From: Thalassia testudinum
Taxonomy: Eukaryota > Streptophyta > Magnoliopsida > Alismatales > Hydrocharitaceae
DNA: 64,000 nucleotides
Direction of reading: 5' to 3'
Assembly: GCA_037157565.1 (NCBI GenBank)
Contig: JAZHRO010000036.1
Span: 129,402,001 to 129,466,000 of the forward strand
The notes beneath the pieces are model-generated. The model saw only the letters and a list, made by a program, of their open reading frames with translations. It searched no databases and was not told where the DNA came from. This document shows positions 12,543 through 22,719 of this stretch, in pieces. Within the stretch, counting starts at the first letter, position 1. Each line of letters starts with the position of its first letter. The translations under genes and the position numbers were made by a program.

Positions 12543-13032
12543 ATGGCTGAACTAAGAATTGATGAAGTTGAGGACCAACCCCCACCCAATGCTATGGCCA
12601 TAATTCAGGTCCAGATCTTTGCCAGCCACCAGCTTCAACAACAACATATCCAAACCATCATGCAAGCTATCCACCAATTACAAAACCCTCAAGGGCAACC
12701 CCCACTAAACCCACCTAACCCACCATAACCTCCCGAGGGCCAACCTAGGTCTCTCCGTGATTTTTATGATCTATCTGCTATCCAGATTGAGCCACATCTT
12801 AGGGTCCCTGAAGGGGGAGATGATTTTGATTTGAAACCTAATGTCTTAAGCTTAATTCAGAGCCACTTTTGTGGGAGCTCAAATGAGGACCCCTTCCAAC
12901 ACCTTGAGGATCTAGACCGAATTGCCCGGACAGTAAAACCCAGGAATATCAGCTTGGACATTGTTTTGATTAAGATGTTCCCTTTCTCCTTAAAAGACAA
13001 AGCATCTCACTGGCTAAAAACCTTAGGGAGAC
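12543..13032 (+). pseudogene. gag: gag of E, N-terminal part
   Basis: The frame starts MAELRIDEVEDQPPPN at 12543, has one in-frame stop at 12726-12728, then continues in the same frame with SLRDFYDLSAIQ, NVLSLIQSHFCGSSNEDPFQ and PFSLKDKASHWLKTLG. These are the N-terminal and core motifs of Athila-type Gag. The codon run is broken at 13032 by B and continues at 54910 with PISTWEELRHAFLKK in the same frame, which fixes the insertion point. Gag is the structural protein of the virus-like particle. This copy is dead because of the stop and the insertion. Confidence 0.88.
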
Positions 13033-15479
13033 TGATGGGAACACCATCATGAGTCCTAACTAGCTCATTTTGAGCCAATGAAGAGAATAAAAGCTCCTAC
13101 ATAACCAACTGGAGGTCCTGAGTCACTGAATAACCTTTTTGACAGAAAAGTAAGAAATTAGGGTTAAAACTGTAATTTTACCATTGTAGTACAACAATGG
13201 GTTTTCTCAAGGGTTAAACACAGGTCAAAAGGTCTTAACAAGGTAAAAAATGGGTTGGATCAGATAGAAAAGGGTTCGTGTGAGTTCTGGGAATTAAATG
13301 ACTTCTTGTGACCCTAAAATAGACCCACCTAATTAAACAAGGTTTTGGTCAAAATAAAATTCACTTAAACCCTCTAAAAATCATAGAAAAATATTTTATA
13401 GGGTTAAGAACTTTCAATTTGACCATTGGAACCTATTTTGACCTAGAATGAGGTCTCAACTAGATATTTACCATAAATTAGGCTTTGCATAAATTTCCCA
13501 GTCAAACGTAGTCAAACCAAAAATCCAACTTCACCATTGGATTCCTTAAGTCCAAATTAGGTTTTTACCAAAATTTGGACCTAAGGGAAACTCATCTTGA
13601 CTCACTTTGCAAGTAGGTCCAACTTGATTACAATTGTACCCCTACCTTTCAAAAACCCTTACAAAAGCCCCCTAGCTTCTTCATCATTCTTTACAATTAG
13701 GTCCCTCTGCCATTATAGTGGAGGAATCCTACTCTAGCAAACTTTAGAAGAGGATTCCTCCTTGATTGCTCAGAGAATCCCTCCCAAAATTGAAAGGGAG
13801 ATTCTCTGAGTAATCTCCTCCAACCTGAACCCATTGATGAGCCCTAATTCGTACCCAATCTCTCATGCCAACACATGAGAGATTTGGGTCTTTTTGAAGC
13901 TTCCATCTCCGGCCATCATACCTTACTTGGAAGCTTGGCTTTCAAGCACAAATCCTTCCCCAGAGGCCTATTTAAGACGCCCCAGGTTCAACCACATCTC
14001 CCTAACTTGGAATTGGCCACAATACCTCCACAAGCTCCGGTAGTTCCTCCCCCTCTCTCTCGTCGCCCAACCACAATACCAGTGGTTGGGTTGTCTTCCT
14101 TTCATTCATCCGCATCATGCAACACGGGCCGACGCCTCCTCTGCCCTCGTCTTTGCCGTCGCCTCATCTATGGAGATCGTCATCTCCGGCGTCGGCCATA
14201 CCAGCCCCGACGTCTCCCCTGTCCCCTTCATCCTTAGATTAGGTTTGTTAGCTTCCCTCTCTCTTCTCCCGTTCCCTCTCTTTATTTCTCAATAACACCC
14301 CTCGACGTTATTGATCACCATCACCTTCTCCACCTCCGACGATCCCTCCGGCGAGGTGCCCCTGTCTCTCCTCACCTCCATCCACCTCGCCAACCACCCT
14401 ACAACCTCTGCAATGACTCACTGATCATAATCCCCCACTTCATTCACTCCATTGACCGCCCAAACATCCCACCAAACACACCCACTCACACGACCACAGA
14501 GAGCCCTAGACACGCCACCACAGCCGTCCCCATGCCATGCTAACCACCACAGTACACTCGTCATGCCTTGGCGAATCTCCCTAGACGTTTTGACATGGCC
14601 GCAAAGCCGTTCTCATGTTTACAGGTTCAAGCACACTGGCCACCATGGATGAAGAGCTTAAAGCTCACTTGCTGTGCTCCAGTTGCTACTGCTCCAGGCG
14701 AGAGGCCCAGGTGGTGCGGACTTGAGGCACGAATGCGCTCAGGTTCCCAATTGGAGCCAAAAGCCCTTGCAGCTTTGAGAATTGAAGAGGACACTTGCTG
14801 CTATGGCGCACGCAAGGGAGGTGGGACATTTAGTCCCAACTCGGAACTGGACAAGCGGCCATGAGCACATAAAAGGAATTTCTTTTAGAGGCTTATCTCC
14901 TCCAACTCACGGGGTGAGGTCCCTCTCTCCCCCTCTCATAGCCTCATCTGCAGCACTATCCACGCGGACCTGGCCACGACCCGTTTACCCGACTGAGTCA
15001 CTCCTCGCTCACCACCCACGTCGGTGAGCCTGGACCCAGGTCTCCGTTAGGTCCAATTACTCGAACTAGCTGTGGCTCTGGGAGAGCGAACCAAAATAGA
15101 GAAGAGAGAAAGAGAGGAACGCTACTCAGGGGAAGGGGGGTTTTGCCTTGGAAAGCTTAAGCTCGACACTTAGACAAATCAGAGAGGAAGAAGAGGAGGT
15201 CAGCCAAAGAAGGAAGGAAGAAGCCAAGGAAGAACAAAAAAGAAGGAAGAAACTGAGGTTTGCAAGGTAAGGGAAGAAGCTAAAGAGGAAGAAGCAGAAG
15301 GCAAAGAAAGAGAAGAAGGAAGAAAGTCAAAGGAAAGGCACCAGAAGGAATCAAAGCCAGAGAAGAAGGAGCCAACAACAGAGAAGCCAGAGAATAAAGA
15401 AGGAAGAAGAAGCTAAAGAAGAAAAGGCTAAAAGCAGAAGAGAAGAGAAGGGAAGAGAAAGAAGAAGGAAAAATCAGAG
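13033..15479 (+). repeat. 5' LTR of B, first segment
   Basis: This is 2447 bp of the B LTR up to the A insertion. It matches the 3' LTR pieces 30639-32005 and 53495-54904. It holds three strong inverted repeats at 13720-13761, 13769-13810 and 13857-13884, a TATTTAA candidate TATA box at 13969, and a purine-rich stretch (15160-15478). The last five bases, CAGAG, are the A target site. Confidence 0.9.
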
Positions 15480-18186
15480 TGATGAGAACCTCATCATGAG
15501 CCATAACTAGCTCATTTTGACCTAATACAAAGGATAAAAGCTCCTACATATCTCAAGGAAAGGCTTAACTCAGAGAATCCTGAGTTTGAGAAGAAAATAA
15601 GTCATAAGGGGTAAAAGTACAATTTTACCAGTATAATCTGCATACAGGGTAATTCAGGGCCCAAACATAGGTCAAAGCAGCTTAATAAGAATAAAAGTGG
15701 GATGAAATGATCTAGCAAGGGCTACAGCACTTCCAAGAAACCAAATGATAATCTGTAACCCTAAAACAACCCACTTCAATTCACAAGGTTCGAGGCAAAG
15801 TAAAAATAGAATAAACCCTCTGAAATTCATAGAAAAATAATCTCTAGGGTTTAGAACCCATTTTGACCTACATTGAGAACCATGCCCAATTAATAACTTA
15901 ATTTGGGTTTTTGCGCAAATTGACTGGTCAAACAAGGTTTAATATGGAAATGAAATTCACCATCAGATTCCTTAGGTCCTAATTAGTCATGTATAAAAAC
16001 TTGAGCCTAAGAAGAAACCTCCTTGACTGACTTTACATTTTGGTCCTCATATATTTACTCTTTGGCCCTCAACTTTTGAACCCTCGCATTTTGGCCCCTA
16101 ACTCTCCTTCTTTCTTTGCAATCAGGTCCCTCCTGCAAAACCCTGCCAGCACCATGCCACCCCCCTGGTCATTGTAGCCCACCATACCGGCCGTGCGAAC
16201 GCACGGACGGTATGGGTTCGTGTTTCCGACCATTCTCCGGCGAGGGAGACACGTCGTCTCCCTCCGCCTTCCTCCCTGTTTCATCCCTATAAATACCCCC
16301 CGCTGCTCCACCGACCAGGGCAGCCTGGATCTGACGGAGAAAACCCCCAACTTTCCTCTCTTCTCACTCCGGCAGACGCCCACCAGCTCCGGCGGTTCTT
16401 CCTCCTCCTCCTCTTCGCTCTGCCGCAATACCAGCAGCAGAGACTTCTTCCCCTGCTCTTCCCGCGTCGCGCAATACCGGCGCGTGCTGCCTCTGCCCCG
16501 TCGTCACCGCCGTCCTCCCCCCACTGGGCATCGTCTTCTCCGGCGACAGTCGATACGACTGTCGCCCTGTTCCTCCCCTTTCGTCCCTGCAAGTAAGCTA
16601 GAGTTACTCCCCTTCTTCTCCTCTTTCTTTCCCCGCTTTCAATTTAGTCAATTAAGCCCTCGACCGACCCTGACCACCTTCACCCCCTTCGTCTCCGACC
16701 ACCCTCCGGCGAGCCGCTCCCATCACCTCAGCGACCCACACGGCTCGCCAACCACCGCAGGACCTCCGCCTCCTCACCCTGATCAATCTCCGCCCTACCA
16801 CTTCCCCCACATCACCCTCTGCAACTCCACCGAACAGACCCATCCTCCGACCCACAGTCCGACCTAGGGCAGCCCTCGCACACCGCCCCGCGCCTCGCCA
16901 CCACCCACACGAGCTTCGCCGCACCCTGGCGAAGCTCCTGGCACTCTCTGATTAGGCCGAGAGGCCGTTTTCTTGTGGACAGGCCACCCGACCTCCGCCG
17001 CCATTGACGCGCAGGAGGACCTGCTTCCGCCTGCAGCTACAGGCGCGCCACACTCAGCGCCAAGCCCAGATTCACTCCCAGGCCTTGCGAGGAGTTTTGG
17101 CAAAACACCAGGTTCGCAGCCGAGGAAGAAAACTCCGCGTGACGCTGCCATCTCCTGCTGAATTCGCCGCTGCGGGCGCGCAATTGAGGTGGGCCGTTTA
17201 GTCCCACCTCGGAAACGCCTGAAGAGCCGCAGCGACATAAGATGCAAAAGTGCAGTAGCCTTACTGCCTCAGTACACGGGGTGAGGTCCCCTTCACCCGC
17301 CCGATTACCCGGTCTCGTCCGCGCTCACGCCCCGCGGACCTGACCCGAACCGACCCGACCCGACTCGACTGACCTGCACTCCTCGCCCACCACGCACGCC
17401 GGTGGGCCTGGACCCGGGCCTGACCCGAACCCGATTACCCGGTAGCTCTGGGAGAGCTTTCCCAAGAGTGGTTTCAGAGAGAAAGAGAGACGCGGGGGGG
17501 TGAGGGTAGAGTAGGTTTTCCTTCTGACAAGAAACTCTGAAGTGTGCAGGCGAAGAAGAAGACCCGCGGAAGAAGAAGTGCAGGCGAAGAAGAAGGAGCT
17601 GCACTGTAGCAAATGCCTGGTTAAGTCGTCGAAGCACCGGGTCAGACGACGGAAGGTCAGCAGCCAGAGCAGGAAAGAAGGCAGGCTGAAGAAAGAAAGA
17701 AAAGAAGAGCAACGGCCAAAGCAGAAAAAGAAGAAGAGAGGCCAAGACAGAAACCAAGGAGGAAGAAGAAAGAGATCTGAAGAGGAGCATCACCTCTGCA
17801 GAACGAAGAAGAAGAACAAGGAGCTCTGAAGAAAGAAGAACATCACCAAAGCAGGAACAGCAGGAAGAAGAAGAAGAGCATCACCATTGCAGAAGAAGAA
17901 CATCACCTCTGCAGAACAGAGAGAAAGAAGGAGATCTAAAGAAAGAGAGAAAGAAGAGCATCCCCTCTGCAGAACAAAGAGAAAACAACAAATTCTTTCC
18001 CTCTCTCTTTCTTTTTGTAAAAGAAACATGTATATCTCTAGAATACGACTTGCTCCCTGAGTTCGACCTCGGGAACTCTTTCATTTTCCGAGTAAAAAAT
18101 TTATATTTGAAATGTTGGTAATAACCGGCTTTACTACAACGTTATAACAAAACCAAAACCCGGTTGAGACCGACTTCACAATTTCA
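15480..18186 (+). repeat. 5' LTR of A (2707 bp)
   Basis: It starts TGATGAGAACCTCATCA and ends ACAATTTCA. Compared with the 3' LTR it lacks 97 bp near 16157 and 20 bp near 15858, and has 9 extra bp near 16560. The GC-rich centre and GAA-rich purine tract (17540-17990) are non-coding as far as I can judge. Confidence 0.95.
16288..16295 (+). promoter_or_regulatory. TATA box in A 5' LTR
   Basis: TATAAATA followed by CCCCCCGCTGC. A strong consensus in U3, so transcription should start about 30 bp downstream, near 16320. The same box is at 23646-23653 in the 3' LTR. Confidence 0.7.
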
Positions 18187-18189
18187 TTT

Positions 18190-18207
18190 TGGCGCCGTTG
18201 CCGGGGA
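18190..18207 (+). other. Primer-binding site of A
   Basis: TGGCGCCGTTGCCGGGGA is a perfect match to the complement of the plant tRNA-Asp 3' end, three bases after the LTR. Confidence 0.92.
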
Positions 18208-19306
18208 GCAACGGCTATTCTAGAGGTAAACATTCCTGTTTCTTTTAAGTTTTGATAATCTCCTCTCTTTTGTGCAGCTACAGGGACTCAAGAAGACAAG
18301 CAACCACACGACAACCACTCCGAAGACAGGTAAATTTTTCCTCTCACTATTAACCCCTAAACTCTAAAGAGGAAGAAAAGAAAAGAACAAGCAATATAGG
18401 GCTAACCTGTCTTTCATACTTAGTAACCATAAAGAGTTGCATGTTTTCAACTCATCACTCCTGCACACTATTAAGGGTATTTAAGGGCTAACACATTCTT
18501 GCTTGAGCCCTAATTGCCCAACAAAGAGTTAAATGGACCAAGTAGAGCCAACATAAGGTCAAACATTAGGATTTCAGTAGAGACACACCCCTTAATCAAG
18601 AATTGAGGAAATCCAAAAGAGGTGTGCCCAAGCCATTGATTGAAAATAATTAACAAGAAAAATCCTAAACAATTGGCTCTCTCTAAACACTTGAACCCTA
18701 AAAAGACAGGACCTAAAAGCTCTTAAAGAAAACAAGAGGTAAAGTTGACCCCTTGGGTTAACCAACCTTAAATTAGGTCACTCTTTGCACTTAAAAAAAC
18801 TAAAGTTCAAGTGAAACCTTAAGCACCCTGATCTTAAAATTGGTAGACTTAAGAGGTCAAGATCCCCATTCTGGTCTACCTGGAACCGCAGTGACAAGAG
18901 AGGTCGGGTGGGGGAAACCCTGTAACCCATGGGGACGCTCTACCGTGTAGGGGTCTTCGCGGGACTCTCCCTCTCTGGCTGCCCAGGTAATTCTCAGGTG
19001 GACGATCTTTCTGATCAAGGGGTCCATCTGCCCCGTACCTCTATAGTCACCCAACACATTTTTGGGTGTCTTGATTGGGTCCAGCACCTTTTAATCTCAT
19101 CACATCCTTCAGTATATGCTTGGAAGGAGGTCCTTGAATCCTCCTTTAGGAATTCACTTGCCCTGAGGTTAGGCCTCAGTTCCCTTGTTTATGCAGCACC
19201 ACCACATTAATCTTTCCTCTGATACTCCCTTCTTCCATCTTGGCACAACATGAGTCTACATCGAAGCCTTTAATTCCACATCTTGATTCCACCACCTAAT
19301 CCAAAT
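18208..19306 (+). other. Untranslated leader of A
   Basis: Non-coding and about 1.1 kb long. The stretch 18844-19082 is conserved with B and H. A short open frame at 18929-19210 falls in the conserved block but is not preserved as a frame in B or H, so I do not call it a gene. Confidence 0.75.
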
Positions 19307-21169
19307 ATGCAGCCAAACCACCTAAGACTACCATTCAAGAAACCTGAATATCGGAGATCTATGAAAGATAAAATGATCGAGGATGCCATAAAATTCTATG
19401 AAAAAGAAGAAAAAACCTCAACACCAATAGGAGATATTCAGGTTGATGTCCCAACAACCACAGCCTTCATCATAAACTGTGCCCAAATTCTATTGTCTGA
19501 AATTTCAAAAGGATCAACCCGAGATATGCTCATGACAGGATACATTGAGATGGAAAAATTACACCAATCTGAATACCTTCAATGCTTGACAAATCCTGTA
19601 CTTTGGGAACAGCACCAAGATGCCCTTATGAAACGGGTAGAAATGATGAAATCAGTAGAACAAATTATCAACCAGAAATACCCGTATATACCAGAAACAA
19701 AGGATGAGTCATCTTGGAACAGTACTAAGAATCAATCCAGTTTCCCAGACCTCGGGATTGAGGCACAAGGTGGTTGTCGACTCCCAACCCAAATAGAAGA
19801 TAGCATTAAAATAGGTTGGGAAGTTGCAGGAGAAAACAATGCTGAGCCAACCCTAGGCCATGAATCACTAAGCTTAGAACTCCAAGACTCCTGCAATAAC
19901 AAGATTAGAATTGAACCTCTGGAGGGTATAAATTCCACCCCTTGTTTTGATAAGGTGACCCTCGAAGGTTATTCGGACTTAGGTTCTAATAATTCTACCC
20001 ACATCCTAAGCCTAGAACCTAGATCTGAAACTTATTGGGAAGATTATGAGGCCCCTTATGAGAAAGATCAAATTTTTACAGAATATGATTCCGGGCCTCT
20101 ATTTGATGAATATCCCTCTCCAACATCCTCAGGAAATCTGATCGATTTTTCAGGAAACATGCCGATTTATGATACAGAAACTGAGGAGTTGGATGAGCAA
20201 GATTTTAATGGGGTCTATCCTACCAGCTTCGAGCTTGAACAGAACACCTTTTTGAGCCCAGAATTGACATATAGGCTAGAACCCAGTCAGGCTGCTGATT
20301 CCACATCTGATGATTTGTGCTGTGGTGGAATTCATGATCATGAATCTCATTTTCGCCAACTCTCCGACAATTTCAGATCAGACTATAATTGCGGAGAGAC
20401 TTTCCTTCCTGAACACGCCAGGCCCATCTACGACCTCAGTTCACATGACTCTGACTCCGACTCTAAGGTCCTGATTCCCGAGATCACTGATAACACAGAA
20501 TCATTCCTTTTCGATCCTCAGGAACCAAAAATAGAAAATGCCAAGAGTGATTACAACCAAGAATCCAAATTTTTTCTTGAATCCAATTCCTTTCATCCTA
20601 CAGACACTCTTCCGGCATTTGATAGTTACCCAGAGGACTCTCTACAGAAAACCACCTATCATCTGTTTCTAGAAGAGCCCTCGTACACAATGGCCACCTC
20701 GTCCGCACACACAGAACGGATCAAAACCTCTCCCAAACCCCGACCCGCAACCGGACTCAATTTCTATTCAGATTCACCTCTCACCAAGCCGATTGCATTT
20801 CCACATCAGGTTTCGAACATTGATCAGACTACATACCATGCTCTATCATTCTCTGATCACCCCTGTAGGGTTCCTGCATCAACCACTGATTATCCTACGG
20901 GTCCCTACTCTGACCAGGCTGATTCGGCTCAGCCAAACCCTGCGTTTACACTTCCACATCCATCTGAGCTTCATAGTTTATGGTGGGCTCCACACCTTTT
21001 TATCCACATCTATCAACCCACCAGATTGATTGGGTTTGGGCTGCATCATCAGCCTGTTGATCTGAACAAGCACCTGGTTGGACCAACCAGGCTCTTAATC
21101 AAGGTGCTTGTCTTACAAAACTCTGCTGATTTGACCATCCCCTCTCCATCGCATTTCCCGCTTGGCTGA
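19307..21169 (+). CDS. Intact 620-residue acidic protein of unknown function in element A
   Basis: I chose the ATG at 19307 (MQPNHLRLPFKKPEY) because element B has an ATG at the same place (27039). The frame is open for 620 codons. The N-terminal 140 residues (KMIEDAIKFYEKEEK, FIINCAQILLSEISKG, GYIEMEKLHQSEYLQCL, INQKYPYIPE) are strongly conserved with B and look helical. The middle is acidic and Ser/Asp-rich with short recurring motifs such as YDSGPLFDEY, PIYDTETEELDE and PIYDLSSHDSDSDS. The C-terminus carries RLIGFGLHHQPVDLNKHLVG. I see no zinc knuckle, DTG/DSG protease, RT, RNase H, integrase motif, signal peptide or clear membrane span. It occupies the position of gag-pol. It may be a Gag replacement or a captured gene; I do not recognise the family. 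Confidence 0.8.
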   Translation: MQPNHLRLPFKKPEYRRSMKDKMIEDAIKFYEKEEKTSTPIGDIQVDVPTTTAFIINCAQILLSEISKGSTRDMLMTGYIEMEKLHQSEYLQCLTNPVLWEQHQDALMKRVEMMKSVEQIINQKYPYIPETKDESSWNSTKNQSSFPDLGIEAQGGCRLPTQIEDSIKIGWEVAGENNAEPTLGHESLSLELQDSCNNKIRIEPLEGINSTPCFDKVTLEGYSDLGSNNSTHILSLEPRSETYWEDYEAPYEKDQIFTEYDSGPLFDEYPSPTSSGNLIDFSGNMPIYDTETEELDEQDFNGVYPTSFELEQNTFLSPELTYRLEPSQAADSTSDDLCCGGIHDHESHFRQLSDNFRSDYNCGETFLPEHARPIYDLSSHDSDSDSKVLIPEITDNTESFLFDPQEPKIENAKSDYNQESKFFLESNSFHPTDTLPAFDSYPEDSLQKTTYHLFLEEPSYTMATSSAHTERIKTSPKPRPATGLNFYSDSPLTKPIAFPHQVSNIDQTTYHALSFSDHPCRVPASTTDYPTGPYSDQADSAQPNPAFTLPHPSELHSLWWAPHLFIHIYQPTRLIGFGLHHQPVDLNKHLVGPTRLLIKVLVLQNSADLTIPSPSHFPLG

Positions 21170-22706
21170 AGGCATCAAATTTAGCGCTCAACGGGAGGCA
21201 GCCCGTCATTCTCTTTGAAAACCTGAAACTTGTTCTGACAGCTTTTGCACTTGAAGTTCACACTTTAGGACAGCCGACTCCACCTCAGGTGCTTGCATCT
21301 GAGATTAGAAATCGTCCGCAACAGTCACCCCGACCCTTTCACTCATCAAAACAGCTATCCTAATGTATGAACTTAGTTGAATAAAAACCCCTAGGTTACA
21401 ATGAGGACACTGCAAATCTTAGGCATGGGGGGGTAGGAAAGTGCAAAAACTTGTAAGAAAAGGGTTCAAACAAAAAAATTCACATATGCCAAAAACACCA
21501 TAAAAATTAAGAATTTTTGAAAAAGAATAAGAGGAAAAGAGGAGAAAGGAAATTTTCTGAAGGAGAAGGAGAAGAGAAACAAAATGAAAAAGGAGCACAA
21601 AATTATAAGAAAAGTTGATAGTCATTAGTAAGGAACTAAGGAATTAACCTAAGTTCTAGACCTCATTCAAGAAAATAACTGAAAAGTGCATAATAAGATT
21701 ATTCAAGAATGCAAACCTTAGGCATTCTTGAATAGACTCTTAGTACCCATTAAGATCTGGACACTCCTCAAGAGATTGAGGAAAATGAAAAGCTGAAGTA
21801 TTAGGTCTAAGGCTTAGGGAGTATTCGGCCTCGTTAACTAATTTTTGGTTTACGGGACTCAGTAACCTAAGCACCCTAATCTCACACACAGCCTGGTTCA
21901 GTAAGCGTAAAAATCAGAATCACGCAGAAGCGTCACAAAAATCTGAAAAGAATACCTAGAATAGGAGCGGCCGATCAACACAAGTTGATTTGGACGAGTT
22001 CCCAGCGCAGAGAGGCGGGAAATCCCCCCGAAGATGCGTAACAAAATATCATCTCCTCGGTGCTTGTCTCTTAGGATATTTACATATCCTACTGGGGGCA
22101 TGTAAGCACTCTGCTGGTTCAGATTCCATGGATGGCATTATCTTGAAGTGTCAATTGCCAGGGTCTGGATTCGGCCACGGAATACCATGGATGGGATTAT
22201 CTCGAAATCTCAATAGCCAGGGTTCCGGGGGTTGCCATGGGCGGTGCTATCTCGAAGCATCGATCGCCAGGAACCCTTGAGGATTGATGATGGGAGCAAG
22301 GAATCTGATACAGACCGTGTTGAAAAGCCAATCCTAGGCTAGAACTAAAAAGAAAAAGAGAGAGAAAACTCTCCAAACAGAAAAACTTTCTATCTCTCTC
22401 TTACAAAACGCACTGCGAACTGAGCCAGGGCTAAAATCATTTCAAGCACGGGTGCTTTAACCACGAAGTCCAATAAACCTTAGGTTAGTTCTTGTGGGCC
22501 TTAAAAACCTTTGCTAAAAGACTGAGGCTAAGGCTAGACAGATTTGGATCTTGATTGGTACTAGAGTACCTTTTAGGCCTATGGTCAGCATTCTAACCTA
22601 ATCTATGCTCAAATAAAAAAGGGCACTTATCTAAAACCATTAGAAACTTCATGGTCTAGAACAAGGGTTGAAACCTTAAGTTTTTGCTAAGGGACTAGCA
22701 AAAGCT
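21170..22706 (+). other. 3' non-coding interior of A
   Basis: No gene seen. It begins with the conserved post-ORF segment (GGCTGAAGGCATCAAATTTA, then GGGAGGCAGCCC, to 21205). An extra polypurine-like AGGCATGGGGGGG follows at 21421-21433, preceded by AATGAGGACACTGC. Further on are segments resembling the equivalent region of B. Confidence 0.75.
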
Positions 22707-22719
22707 AGGCATGGGGGTA
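22707..22719 (+). other. 3' polypurine tract of A
   Basis: AGGCATGGGGGTA lies immediately before the 3' LTR; it is the plus-strand primer site. Confidence 0.88.

Noticed and set aside
16193..16867. Open frame of 224 codons in the A 5' LTR, with a 221-codon counterpart at 23551-24216
   Set aside because: It lacks an ATG start (opens at GTG), is Ser/Pro/Arg-rich as expected from GC-rich DNA, and has no family resemblance. The 9-bp indel between copies is in frame, but two LTRs copied from one template are not independent evidence of coding.
17542..17829. Lys/Glu-rich and opposite-strand Leu/Phe-rich frames in purine tracts of the A and B LTRs
   Set aside because: These are translations of GAA-rich repeats, read on both strands, and not genes.
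18929..19210. Short ORF upstream of the main ORF in A
   Set aside because: The homologous block in B and H does not keep the frame; conservation is at nucleotide level.
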